NCBI GenBank assembly: GCA_033439265.1
Contig: JAVTVX010000010.1
Location: 21,503,056 to 21,567,055 of the forward strand
DNA from: Dillenia suffruticosa
Lineage: Eukaryota > Streptophyta > Magnoliopsida > Dilleniales > Dilleniaceae
DNA length: 64,000 nt
Direction: 5' to 3'
The translations under genes and the position numbers were made by a program. The notes under the pieces were generated by a model, which ran no database searches, was not told the origin of the DNA, and saw nothing but the letters and a program-made list of their open reading frames with translations. Of this stretch, positions 36,301 through 48,503 are shown piece after piece. How positions within the stretch are numbered: position 1 is the first letter of the stretch; each line of letters opens with the position of its first letter.

Positions 36301-39256
36301 GCAAATAGCTCAAGAGACGAGTGGTGAGGTGGTTTATGGGTTGGGCAGGCAGCCAGCTGTCTTGCGAACTTTTAGCCAAAGATTGAGCAGGTAGGGAGAT
36401 GAATGGTTTTGTTTTATAGTTTCTTATCCTAAGGTTGTCTTGCTTGTGCATGCCTTGTACATCTTTTGATTCTTTGTTTTTTATAACTACTACTCTTGAT
36501 CTTATCTTTTTTGTTACCCTCATTCCTGTAGGGGATTCAATGATGCTATCAATGGGTTCAATGATGATGGCTGGTCACTAATGAATTGTGATGGTGCTGA
36601 GGATGTAATAATTGCTGTTAATTCATCCAAAAATGTTGGCACAACTTCTAATCCTATCAATTCTATTTCATTACTTGGAGGCATCCTTTGTGCAAAGGCA
36701 TCAATGCTACTTCAAGTGAGTAGTAAAACCTTCTTATGTTACATGTTAATTTGTTGAATAATCCATTTCATTTGTGCAATTGTAAACTAGATGAGTAATG
36801 TACCAGGTTGAAGCAAAATAGTCAATTTCCAAGTTGGTCTTTCCCATTGGTGGTGGGAGGGGTGTTAAATTCAAGAGATCAATCATTTGAAACTACATGG
36901 TTTAACACACATTGTATGATCAAAATTTTGGTCTGCATAAAATGACTAACTATTTTCAATAGCTGATAAAAATGATCTTTTTTAATGCATAAACTGATGG
37001 GCCAGAGTGGGTTTGGGCTTATATGTGAAAAGATCTATAGCTGATGCTTGTGTGCACATGAATTCTTTTGTCAGAATGTCCCTCCTGTAGTCTTGATTCG
37101 CTTCCTGCGAGAGCATCGTTCAGAGTGGGCTGATTTCAATGTCGATGCCTATGCTGCTGCCTCATTGAAAGCTAGCTCATTTGCATTTCCTGGGCTGAGG
37201 TCCACAAGGTTCACTGGGAGTCAAATTATCATGCCGCTAGGACATACAATTGAACATGAAGAGGTTTGTCACTTGGCCCCTTCTCATATATTTTGTTCTG
37301 GCTTTGTAGATGGATTTATCATGAAGTAGGGCCACAACGATATAGTAAATATATTTGATTTATTTCCATGACTGGCAAACCCCTTCTCTCCATGTCCCTA
37401 GAAGTTATAAAGGTTGGAAGGATTATATGCTGCTGGGAAATTTATTTATTATTTTTTTTTCTGTTTTATGAAACCTGCCATGAAATGCATAGGTACATTG
37501 AACCTAACTGTCTTTAACACTGCAGTTGCTTGAAGTAATTCGACTTGAAGGCCATTCCCTAACACAAGAGGATGCTTTTATTTCAAGAGATGCTCATCTC
37601 TTGCAGGTTCTTTCTTCAATTTCTTTTCATTATCTGCACACTAGGGTTCTGGTTGGGCAGTGGTATCAGTTTATCTTTTTTGTGGCTTATATCTTAAGAC
37701 ATGTTGGATGAGAGATAATTCTTTCTTGCGGTCGCACAATAAGATTTTGGGACTTGTTTAGGGTTCAGTATGTTTTGTAAAACCTGCCCGTCTGTAGCAT
37801 GTCTGAATTGTTTTTATTTCTTTAAAAAAAATGGAATGACCTGTTATTGGTCGGTCAATCCTCAAATAAACAGCTCTGATTGATGGCTTAGGAGGCATGT
37901 TACACAATGGCAGAGATGATTCTGCATTGTTTATGATTGTGTGGTCAGTTTTCTTGTTGGATGCTAAGATGTTGGTTGTGGCCTTCTGCAGATTTGCAGT
38001 GGAGTTGATGAGAATGCTGTTGGAGCTTGCTCAGAATTGGTTTTTGCTCCAATTGATGAAATGTTTCCGGATGATGCTTCATTGCTACCATCTGGTTTCC
38101 GGATAATTCCATTAGAATCAAAAACGGTTAACTGTCCCTTTATTTGTTTGTATTATTTGTATTTGTGGCTCAATGGCCCTGCAGTTTTTTCTTTCTACTT
38201 TGCAATAATGAATATTGTTTTCAGGGTGATACACAGGATACATTAACCACTCAACGGACTCTGGATCTGACATCCAGTCTTGAAGTGGGCACAGTGACAA
38301 ACAATTCCACAAGAGATGCTTCTACATGTTATAATACACGATCGGTATTGACAATTGCTTTCCAGTTCCCATTTGAGAACAATCTACAAGATAATGTTGC
38401 AAACATGGCTCGCCAGTATGTACGAAGTGTGATCTCCTCTGTACAGAGGGTTGCGATCGCAATATCCCCATCAGGAGTCAGCCCTGCTGCAGGACCAAGG
38501 CTATCTCCAGGCTCACCAGAAGCACTGACCCTAGCTCATTGGATCTGCCAGAGCTACAGGCAAGTCTTGTTCTGATTTTCTTTTCCACTATACTTGTGGG
38601 TTCTCTGTCTGAAAAAACACCGCCTTCAGGATTATTGTTGAGTTGTATGATGTTCTTTTACAGCTATCACTTGGGGGCAGATTTGCTAAGATCTGATTCA
38701 GCAGGTGGTGAATCGGTGTTGAAGCAGTTGTGGCATCATCAGGATGCCATATTGTGCTGTTCATTGAAGGTATAAATTTAACTGGAGGTGTATAAAAGTG
38801 TTGATCATTGCCACCGATATGTTTTTGCTAATTGCTGCTTTGTTGGTGCTGCAGTCATTGCCATTTTTCATATTTGCGAATCAGGCAGGGCTTGATATGC
38901 TAGAGACAACTCTTGTGGCTCTTCAAGATATCACACTGGACAAAATATTTGATGAGTCTGGCCGCAAGGCACTTTGTACAGACTTTGCCAAGGTAATGCA
39001 ACAGGTAGTGGTCATATGCATGCATTTTCTACGGATTAATGTCTCCTATATTTAGTATTCAGATTTGCATCTTACTGATTAATATCTATTATGCCTTTTA
39101 ATTCAGGGTTTTGCGTATTTGCCTTCGGGGATTTGTCAATCGGCCATGGGTCGCCATGTCTCCTATGAACAAGCAATTGCATGGAAAGTCCTTGCCGCTG
39201 ATGAGAATACAGTTCACTGCCTTGCTTTTACTTTCGTTAATTGGTCTTTTGTGTGA
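33393..39256 (+). CDS. REV: REVOLUTA-type class III HD-ZIP transcription factor
   Basis: Eighteen exons: 33393-33622, 33724-33883, 34354-34436, 34516-34606, 34745-34840, 34936-35049, 35123-35206, 35699-35854, 35935-36009, 36284-36390, 36532-36715, 37075-37263, 37526-37606, 37992-38126, 38225-38559, 38664-38769, 38855-39004, 39107-39256. They join to 841 residues, one short of Arabidopsis REV. Order of domains: homeodomain about 24-87 (IEPKQIKVWFQNRRCREKQR), leucine zipper about 86-130, START lipid-binding domain about 155-370, and a C-terminal MEKHLA domain about 695-841 ending CLAFTFVNWSFV. REV sets adaxial fate, meristem and vascular patterning in the nucleus. The MGMKPGPD-coding region (residues about 186-192) holds the miR165/166 target. 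ESVVTTPQHSLRD and GLLSIAEETLAEFLSKATG favour REV over PHB, PHV, CNA and ATHB8. Intron 15 has a GC donor. Confidence 0.96.
34596..34754 (+). promoter_or_regulatory. miR165/166 target site, split by REV intron 4
   Basis: The target is CTGGGATGAAG (34596-34606, end of exon 4) joined to CCTGGTCCGG (34745-34754, start of exon 5). After splicing these 21 bases match the well-known class III HD-ZIP target of miR165/166. Cleavage there confines the mRNA to the adaxial side. The site exists only in spliced RNA. Confidence 0.93.
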
Positions 39257-41384
39257 CTAATTATATTATTTATTTCTTAATTCCCTCTTTGGTTTCCCCT
39301 TGTCACCAGAGAAAATTGGAGAAAAGAAAAAGGAAAAAAATGAAAAAGGAAAGGGAAGAAACAAAAGTTTTGTAATATATACACTCTAGCCTTGTAATAT
39401 ATTTATTTGATCTGAAAATTTTTTGAATTCTCCCAAAAAAATATAACGATTAAACTTCATAGATTTCGTAGATTTTCTAAGGTTGAAGTGGTTTACAGGG
39501 GGTTCTGTTTTTTAGATTATGGGAAAAATCAGTGTCACGAGATGTGCTTGGAGGCATTTAATTATCTTGTTCTGCGCTTTTCGGTATAAGGCGCCTTAGC
39601 CTTGTATTTTTAGGGTAGGAGTTGATGCGTTTTCCTACATGATTCTGGGGTCATTATTGGCTTCGGGTTCTGTGGGCTTGAGCGGTAGTCTCCTGCAAAT
39701 CCGTATTAAGCAACCCTGCCATTGTTTTCTAATCGTTGTCATCTCCTCTCGGAACTTTGCTGACATGGGACCATTCTGCTTGGAGGCCGTCGAGAAGCAG
39801 CCAAGAAAGTACCTGTTTGACGCGTCACCTAGTTGACAAGGAAGTACTCATTCACCGGGAAAGCTCTGCAGATCAAAACAATCAGAGTAGGTTTACGATA
39901 CACTGTTTGGGCCAACAATTGACCTGCAAGCAATCTAATGGATAAGTCAGTCTAATCTAAATGGCCGTTTCACAGAAGAAGACAAAGTAATTTCAGATGA
40001 ATTGAATAAATCATGCTTAAAATGAACCAAATAAATTTACGGATACTAATTCTCAATTAAATAATTATTTAAAAATTTAGATCAAAACATTTTATAATAT
40101 AATTGAGAATTGATCAAGTTAATGTAAATTGTTATATAAAATGTGATTTTGTTTCATCCTTAATTCATATTATTCAAAACAATTGCTCCAGCCCCCACCC
40201 TGGTGGGACGTCAGCGGGACGGATGCAGGGGTCCATGAACCAGAAGCTTTTTTGAAAAATCCATGTTTCACCTGTAGTAGTCTTTGATTTTCCACTTATG
40301 CCCTTTAAAACTTGCATGTTACCCTCCCAGATGTTGGATTCTGGATTTCCCTGGTTCTGGTAACTACTTTATCTAGTAAAATTTTACTATGAACAAATTC
40401 ACTCTTCAAAATTTTTCTAGTTGTGGAGTATACGGGTGCTTCCGCCTCGAACTCATCAAGGATTGTGGTGATACACCGGCTTGGGAAGATGCATATTCAA
40501 AACTGTACAAAGCTGATTGATTGAACATTTTCGGTTGCCACTAGACAGACCTAGGAAACTTACATTGGCCACAGCATCCTCAGCATTCCCTTCGCGTCAA
40601 AGACTTGATCCGGTAGAAAGACCACTTCAACGTGCTGTATAGTCGAGCATCGGATCTCTGAAGTGATACGGTCAGGACATTTCATTAGGCATCAAAGAAT
40701 AAGAAGAGACAAGTTAACAAATCCCGCATCCATCTTGAAAATCCGCGGCTGATTTCCCAATCTTTTGTGGGTCACGTGCCCCAGCAACTATAACTTTTTG
40801 AGCTAATTTAGTCACCTATCAGAGTTATGACCTATAATTGATTTGATCTCCCGCACTCAAAAGGTAACCATATCTCTCTCTCTCTCTCCGTACAACATTT
40901 TAGCCACTTCGCGCCAGATTACACCTAGAAGAATGCAGCGGACAAGCCATTTTAGCCACAACAGATCTTTCAGCATATGGATGCCTCCCAATATTGAATC
41001 AAATAAGAGTAGCAGACAAAGATGATTGCGTTCATTAAGTTTACAAACATTTCTCACCAAGTCACAAATCCAAGAGGCTCTTTTCAAACTGACAGAACGT
41101 AAAAGCTGGCCTGCTATACTATCAAAACGTCACACAACAAACTCTAAGCGCAGGTAATTTGAATAACTGGATTGGAAGATGGGAGAATTCACATATTTAT
41201 AATCAACAACCCCTTAACTCTAAAAGACAATTTCTGCTCAAGTACACAACATATACAAGCAGACACCAAGTAATAGTTCTCAGCTGAGGAAACACAGGAG
41301 GAAGACAGCACAGACAAGAAAGCCAAAAAGCCTTACATCTTTGGGAAGTTCCACAGCATGAATTCAATGTTCAATTCTTATCCT
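39257..41384. other. Convergent spacer between REVOLUTA and CASPL5A
   Basis: About 2.1 kb between two genes that point at each other. The first 700 bases are probably REVOLUTA 3' untranslated sequence. At 39960-40170 the sequence is AT-rich, then a GC-richer part holds an isolated exon-like reading frame at 40422-40520. A (CT)n tract lies at about 40872-40889. The right end is probably the CASPL5A 3' untranslated region. Confidence 0.55.
40422..40520 (+). pseudogene. Isolated exon-like reading frame, 33 codons
   Basis: An acceptor-like TTTTTCTAG ends at 40420. It is followed by a frame with protein-like composition that runs to a stop at 40518-40520; it includes CGVYGCFRLELIKDCGDTPA and ends LYKAD. 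It reads like the last exon of a gene. I do not recognise the family, and I see no upstream exons in the 1.1 kb back to REVOLUTA. It may be an exon relic, a mis-seen exon of an unannotated gene, or chance. Confidence 0.3.
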
Positions 41385-44023
41385 TTACCGTGATGCCAGT
41401 GACCAAAAGTTCAATAAAAATGAAGGTAATGCAGCAAACCAGCTAAGGAAAGCCATAGCTATAGCTGTCTCAAATTGAGTACAGTGGTTCTTTGAACATA
41501 TTGCGAGGTCATTGCCAATAAGAACTGTGATACCAGCAGAAGCACAGGCAGAAGCAAATATTAGGGTTGACGAAACCTGCAGTTTTAAAGAGTAACTTTT
41601 TCTTTAGGAGCTGTAGAGTGGAGAGCTATACAATGTCACTTAAGAAATTTAAAACAAGTCAACATTGGAAGGGCAAAATTAGTGCATATAGTGGAGAGAA
41701 ATAAGAAGAGAATAGCAAGAAGTCCACAGTTTCAACTGAGCTTTTGTTCCTTCCTGTGCATATTTTCCATTGTAGCATTCAAATTTAGAACAAACTTTCC
41801 CACTTCACAAGTCGTACAGAAACAGTGCTTTCCTAGTTTTGCCATTGCTGCAGTAACCAACAGATCGATAATGCTCCACGCTAAAATGGTGGTGACTTGA
41901 AATTCTCATTTCATTGTTGGGTGGTGGCATAATCGTTCCAACAAAAAGAAAGACCCTCCTGTGTTCAGTTTGGCTACACTCCAAGTCAATAATCTAGTTT
42001 CAATTTTAAATATGTAAATTACATGCATGTGCAGGATTATGTTCAAGTTTTGTGTGAAATATTTTTATGGTGAATTCTACTTTATTCACACAACAGCTTC
42101 TACAAACAATTCTCTCATTTGGGGAAAAATGAATGGATGCATCACCACCAATAACCATGAACTAGATGAAAACGATCTCCAAAGGTGTTCTATGACTGAC
42201 CGAAGCATGCTTGCCCCCCATGCCACACAGGTTAGCAGAAGATCCTTAAATATGATGGAGACCGTTCTGGAAAGATAAATCGGGCAGTTGCTTCCATGTA
42301 ATAGGTTTTGACATAGAGTGGACTTTTCTAGTAGCCTAGAATCATAACAAGAAGCAAAAGAAGCACAAATGAACCATTAGAGCAATAATATACTTACCCC
42401 ATCACCAACTGTGAGGAAACTGACAAGTCGATAGTTCTGCAAGCTGCGCCTCACCAAAAGCGCATATATGTCAACAATTGCTAACGAGAAGCTCCATAGG
42501 CTTTGCAAACAAGAAGCAGCAACTAGGTATCTGAGGCATTGAATATTAAAAGGTTATGTAACCAAACAAGAAGGAAAACATGAGCCATGGATTCAACATG
42601 TGATGGCAGTTAAAGTTAGTTTCTCATGCTGTCCATTCTTAAACACCTTTAATGCAACACAGTGCTAGGTTGTGCACAAGAGTTTAACAGACAGAAGAGA
42701 TAAAAAGAACCAGATATCCACCAGAAAAAGAAGCATTCCCATTACTATAAGGGGGAAAACATGCTTAAAAATCTGGATGATCCTCCACCCTCGTGAAACC
42801 AAGCAGCTTCACTTACAGAGATAGTCCAAAATCCAGGAGCACATTAAAGGCGACCAGCAATGAGGTCTTGAGTTGTAAGCATACAATGATTATTATCTTG
42901 GATGAATCATTAAATGCATAAAACTGATAATACTGAAATACTTGGAAGCTCTTGTACTTTAAGAGAACACAAATTAATGTAGGCGATATCTTGCACTGCA
43001 CCTAACTTTTGCAGGGGATAAACTGGACCAGAACCCCTGTATCTAGCATTATTGCTGAGCCCAGCATTAAAGTTCTAATTTGTGACATGGGGTCCTAGCA
43101 TCCGCTATTTAAGAGAAACTAGAAGAACCATTAAAATCGTGTCCAATTGTAAGGAAGCAATTGTACTCATAATTTGCTGCCAGAGTTCCATCTTTGCCTA
43201 TTCAAGCTGGTGCAATACTTTGTTACTTTGAGCTTTTCCTCGACAACTTGATCAAGCTTAATTTTTCCATTCTTGTCTTGTGCCCAAGGGTCCACGCATA
43301 CAATTAAGGGCATACAATAAAATACCCTATCGCCAGATAAGGAACACTAGGAAAATCATGTCAAGTTTGATCTTTTTAGTGGCTTTGTCACAAAAACGTT
43401 TATTTTTTTTTTTGTTTTTACCACCGATATTCGGGTTTTACCCGACTAATCCAGTTCGAGCACTATAGACCCATTTTAAGGATTGGTTCTTCCAGGCTCG
43501 AACTCGAGACTCTGGTTAAAAAGTTAGAGTGTCCGACTACTCAATCCAAAGAGTTTGGTGTCACAAAAACGTTTATAATAAGCTTAATTTGGTGTCTAAT
43601 AAATGCATTCCATTCCTTATTGTTGGAAAACCTGTAGGACCTTCCAAATGCCTACTAATAGCCAACAAGACATTCTTGGTGAAATTAATAGCATGCCTCA
43701 ATTGACAACAACCACCGAAAACCCTATAATCAGATTCTAGGAATGAAAGTGAATCGGTAAAACGTAAGAAGGATCGAAGTGATGGGAGAAAATTGTCTTT
43801 ACCGGAAAGAAGTAGCGGAAGCGAAATCACTTGTGGTGGCCATAACACAAAGGGCGACAGCTGCGAACACAAATTGAGCAAATCGCAAAATCAATCCAGC
43901 GAGAGTTCCCGGCATGCCTTGTATATCCTTCATCCTAAGCCTTGGGACCACCGCAGCAGCCGCCCCACCCGTCATCGGTGGCGGCGCCTCCACCGGATGC
44001 ACCGCCGGATGGCTCACATTCAT
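41385..44023 (-). CDS. CASP-like protein 5A (CASPL5A2-like)
   Basis: Minus-strand gene of three exons: 44023-43803, 42530-42398 and 41576-41385, giving 181 residues. It starts [12 protein letters not shown] and has the conserved [19 protein letters not shown], then four membrane segments: about 45-65 ([15 protein letters not shown]), 75-95 (YLVAAS...[10 protein letters not shown]), 122-143 ([18 protein letters not shown]) and 157-175 ([18 protein letters not shown]), ending SLASR. This is the CASP-like 5A group of plant plasma-membrane MARVEL-type proteins, related to the Casparian-strip scaffolds; the role of group 5 is not established. The nearest Arabidopsis gene I recall is At2g28370. Intron 1 (43802-42531) carries a SINE. 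The third exon begins just after AG at 41578-41577; splice phases all agree. Confidence 0.93.
43386..43576 (-). mobile_element. SINE family B, full copy, with 18-bp TSD, in CASPL5A intron 1
   Basis: Minus-strand element at 43404-43558, in the same sense as CASPL5A. It has a box A-like TTGAGTAGTCGG, box B GTTCGAGCC (complement of 43495-43503) and a poly(A) end (T run from 43404). Perfect 18-base duplications of TGTCACAAAAACGTTTAT flank it at 43386-43403 and 43559-43576. Diverged relatives are at 7241-7348 and 45300-45460. Confidence 0.88.
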
Positions 44024-44069
44024 ATCTCCTCCAAATCTCTCACACTTTCCTCCACATTACATGCTTCAA

Positions 44070-44078
44070 AAACCCTAG
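44070..44078 (-). promoter_or_regulatory. Telo-box-like AAACCCTAG in CASPL5A leader
   Basis: AAACCCTAG on the plus strand (CTAGGGTTT in gene sense), about 50 bases upstream of the CASPL5A start codon. Confidence 0.45.
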
Positions 44079-45287
44079 AAATTTTCACTAATTTGAGCTG
44101 ATTTGATATAACAGATCAAATTAAAACCATAGATCGAGAGATCGCGAGAGAAGATCAGTGAGCGATCGATCAAACGGAGAGAATTATATTTGATTTGAGA
44201 GTAAGTAATTGTAGAAGAACGATCAAGAAATTCTATTCATTTTTTTCCTTCTTTTTTGTGTTTTTTTTTTACCTTTTTCTTTTTTTCCTGTTAGTTAGGT
44301 TAGGGGTGCGGTGCATGTGTAGTCGCTTAATGTTGAAAGTGAAATGCCAAGGCGGGACCAGGATGTAGAGCGATTGGAGGAGAGGCGAGTATCAACATTG
44401 AGTTTACTGCGTGTGGGTGAGGTTCGTCATCAATCATCAATCTGATGCGTACAGACATTTGTTTTGTTCCTTGTCACAATCTCACCTGCGCCTTGCGCTC
44501 GCAAGTTATTTAACTTATAAAATATTTAAGTGCCACTTGGGGCAGTTGGGGGGACTATTTTGTTTTTTTTATTATGTTTAATTTAAACTGATTTTCTCAT
44601 AAGAATATTAATTTCTAAAAATGGAAATTATTTTTTTCAATAAAAAAGCTTAAATTATCATAGTATTAAATTGTACTAAAATTTTATGTCAATTTCAATT
44701 AAAATTAATATTAACTTTTCTAGATTGGTCTTAATTGTTTTTCTTTTTTTTAAGGTCGGTTGAAAGGATTAATACTAAATTTAATTTAGAGTAATTATTA
44801 TAATTGTAACTTTTTGATATTTATTTTTATTATACACAAGACTGAATTTGAGATCTTGTTTGAAAATTACAGTGTTTAATAACCAGATTCATGAACAATA
44901 GTCAAATGACATTTTTCTAAACAAGGTTCTTTTTTTAAATGGAAAGATATGGTATTGGATTATTAGTATTTTAATCAGATTGCCGTAGTATGATATTTTA
45001 CTAGACTATAATTACTAATGAAATTAAACAATTTACAACGGAATTTTGTGATTTGCAAAATGTTATATCAAATTAATTGTTTTGGGGCATTTGTTTGCCT
45101 ATTTAGCAAAATAGGTGATATAATGGTAATTTTAATTTCTTCTTATCAGTAAATTTTACTTTTACTTACAAGACATTATTTTTTTTTACAGGGCTTTACA
45201 AAAAATACAAAACAACCTTAACATTCTTACCGTTGAGCTCTCTAAGGCCTCAAGGTTAATTATATCTTCTAATCTTCTTTAATTGTC

Positions 45288-45460
45288 TTTTTTTTTTTTA
45301 TCATTGATATATGAGTTTTATTTGATTAATCCGGTTCGAGTATTGTGAGACTTATTTTAATGATCATTTCTCTTAAGTTATTTTTTGTCATTTTTAAAAA
45401 TCGAATTTAAAATATTTGATTAAGAGATATAGTATCTTTATCACTTAAACCATATGTTAT
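45288..45460 (-). mobile_element. SINE family B relative, no clear TSD
   Basis: T run at 45288-45299, then sequence aligning with the family B copies (GAGTTTTATTTGATTAATCCGG; TGTGAGACTTATTTTAATGATC). On the minus strand the head shows box A-like TGGTTTAAGTGATAAAG and box B-like AAATTCGATT. Target duplications are not evident, so the copy is old. Confidence 0.65.
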
Positions 45461-45477
45461 AGTGTAAGATTGATTTA

Positions 45478-45663
45478 ATGATTGATAGTTGTCTCGCTAA
45501 TATCGAAGAATTGAGACCGCGTTTATGCCTTAGCAAGGACCGGCCGATCAAGTTCGCAAGAGGCCGTACTGCCCAAAGAATACTGACCCAAGCAAAAAGG
45601 GCTGCAGGCTATGCCGCCATGGGACAAGGGAAAAGATCTCATAAATTAGCTGTCCAAAAATAA
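45478..45663 (+). CDS. Unrecognised 61-codon open frame, GC-rich against its surroundings
   Basis: A 61-residue frame rich in Arg, Lys and Ala (for example RGRTAQRILTQAKRAAGYAA) in a patch clearly richer in GC than both flanks. It begins right after the SINE-like element. I do not recognise it as a protein family. It may be a fragment of a transposed or organellar sequence, or a chance frame. Confidence 0.2.
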   Translation: MIDSCLANIEELRPRLCLSKDRPIKFARGRTAQRILTQAKRAAGYAAMGQGKRSHKLAVQK

Positions 45664-46274
45664 ATAAAGGTAGACTAATAATGGTTTGTTACTAAAATTT
45701 ATAAAAATTTGTTAGGGAAAAAAGCTTCACTTACACCTTTCATTTCCTAAAACTTTTCAAAAATTAAAAAATAAAAAAGAATGGAGTGCTTATTTTTTAT
45801 TTATTTGCCTTTTGGTTATAAAAAGAGCAAAGACTTGCAAGAAGGAAATACCAATAAAACTCATACCATTAAACATAAATCTAACAAAACAAATACAAAT
45901 CTAAATTGAGTTCAAATGTGCATGCCAAAATAAAGTGTGAGAAAGGAGTTAGAAACCAAGAATCAAATATCAGAAAATCAGAATGAAACAACATTTATAA
46001 ACTCAATTTTTAATGAAATATGATAAAAGTCAATGTGTAAATCTAGCCGAATCAACATTAAATAAAGGCAATCTCAAGAAAGCCTGAATAAGTCGGCCTT
46101 TATCAAAGACCTTGCAATCTAAGCTTATCGATGCAAAATAGTAAATTGGAGATGACGTGTTTTCAATAATGCATAAAATGCCAAAGTATCCATGATCAAC
46201 ACTAAACCCTGATAAGAGAATTTTAAATATTATTGATTTACGATGACAATTTTATAAAAGAATTCTATTCTAAT

Positions 46275-46480
46275 GTTATTAGAATCATTTAAATCAACAT
46301 TAAAACTAATTACGACAAGTATTAACATTGGGATTCAACAAGTTTAATGACCAATGAGAGGGTTCAACTTTGATTTTGTTAGAATCATTGGTCATAATTG
46401 GTTTTACCGGTGATTTAAATGATTCCAACGAAGTTGAAATACAACCCTTTCATTGGGTTACCACTAAGATTTAATGAGAG
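46275..46480. repeat. Imperfect foldback / possible MITE relic
   Basis: AGAATCATTTAAATCAAC (46281-46298) faces GTGATTTAAATGATTCC (46419-46435) as inverted arms. Inside, TGACCAATGA (46348-46357) faces TCATTGGTCA (46385-46394). Terminal repeats with a target duplication were not found. Confidence 0.45.
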
Positions 46481-48470
46481 AAAAGAAGCGATACCTGCGT
46501 CAAGAGGGGCTTTTGCTTTAGGATCTAGTTTTTGTTATCTAACCGTTTACAATTATGTTATTCTTTCACACACTCATATGTCATTATATGATTAATTATT
46601 TTAATATAACATTAAAATTTAGTCATACGTATTTAAGGATACAACGATGTCCAGGATAATGATGGTTTTTATCTTCTGAGATTAAATATAAGCAGATCAT
46701 TGCTCAACAAAATATTGTGAGGCTTGCACTTGCAACCAAATTATGGGGAAAAGTCAGAAATGGTTGCCAAAAGTTGAGAGCTACCTCAACTTTGAAGAGG
46801 AACAGCTGTTAATCCTAGAAGTACAAGCCAAAAGAATCCTGCGACTGCAAGACTGCAAATTCCCCAGCATAATAAAAAGCAGTTTGTGTGGACAAGATTA
46901 AAGTCACCGTGCTTCTCTCTGGTTACTTCAAGCAGGTTTGGTGGTTGTAGGGCAACCATCAAGTACTAGGCTCCTTTTAGGGGCACGGCCTGGCCCAACA
47001 AAAGAAACAAATGGATGCACTGTTTTTTGGGTACTTGCTCTGAAATCACAGCAGCAAGAACACCAAGTAAATAAATAGAAAATTTTCGAGTTTATGATTT
47101 TTTTACAAAAAAAAAAAAAAAATTAATCATCTCTTTTTTTAGGTGGGTAGATTTTTAAATCGTAGAGTTTGAAATATTAATAATTTATATTATTTTACGA
47201 TTTTTTTCAAACCAGTTATGTCGTTTTCATGGATTACAGTCAAATTTCATGACCAAGAAGGGTCCAAAGGTTGTATATATATTGCAATGACGTGATGTTA
47301 ACAAAAAGGTCAACTGAAATCTATTTATTAAAAAAATAAAATATATTTTATTAATTATTTTAATTTCATAATTAAAATTCCGTACCTTTTCTTTTTCTGT
47401 GCTTTTAATCTTTCTCGATTTAATTGGATTAGCTTTTCTTCATCCTTGGGACGCACTTGGATTTTTTTTTCTTTTTTATTGGATTTTAATAAATACAAAA
47501 GTGTTATAAATATTATAAAATTTGGATAGATCTCTGATAAATATTTTAAAAATATACATATAATACTTATATTGCTATTAACAGTATTTTTTATATATCA
47601 ATATTACAATATGAAAATATCATATATTTAAAATTTTAAAATCTTTTATTTATATATGCATCTCAATTTATATAAGTATCATGTTTCTATGACTTCATTA
47701 ATCACGAATAATTCACATACACAAGAATACAAAATCTCTCTTTATTTTTCTCTTTTTTATTAGTATTCTTTGAATTAATAACAAAAAGAAAGGAAGATTC
47801 AGTTTCCGTCGATGCCAAAGATTTGAATTGAATCTAAAGGCCCAAGAAAGTCGTTTGTTGGCGAGGGCGAGTGTTTGGTTCTCAAGGTTCAAACGTGTCG
47901 TCCACGGAGGCACGTGATGTGCCGAAGACTTTTTTGGATAGCCAAAAACGCATTCCACGAAATATGGAATGGAGCGGCGGCTTCCGATCATCCATGGATA
48001 TGCGAAACAACAGAAACCATTGAGACAACGACGAAACCACCAAGGAAATGTTAAAAAATTGTAAAATATAAATAATGAATTTATCTGTAGATGCAAAGGA
48101 CAATATGCTTCAGGAAATTGTTACAACAAAGTGTCACGATTTTTTTCTTTGCAACAATTAATTGATACGTGAACTTTGGGTATATATTTTCTTTGCTGTT
48201 TTGTTTTCCCCCTTATTTTAGTATGATTATTTTATTTTAGTATGATTATTTATAATATTTTAAATTACAATAATCTTTCTTTTATACAAAATATAAGATT
48301 CTGTATTAATGCCCTATAGATTTAGTGACAATACACCATATTTTTTTAATTGATATCTCGATTTTGAATTTTAAAAATAAAAAAACACGTAGAGAGAGAG
48401 TTAACCCCTAAATTGAATCATATAATATTCAAACTAAATTAATCAAATAAAAATAAGTTATATATATAAC

Positions 48471-48471
<1 letters not shown>

Positions 48472-48502
<31 letters not shown>
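48472..48502. repeat. (TA)n microsatellite
   Basis: A TA tract of about 31 bases. Confidence 0.88.

Positions 48503-48503
<1 letters not shown>

Noticed and set aside
43799..44023. CASPL5A exon 1 read as a complete 74-residue protein
   Set aside because: The last codon before the stop spans a GTAA donor; two further exons with the correct phase complete the four-helix protein.
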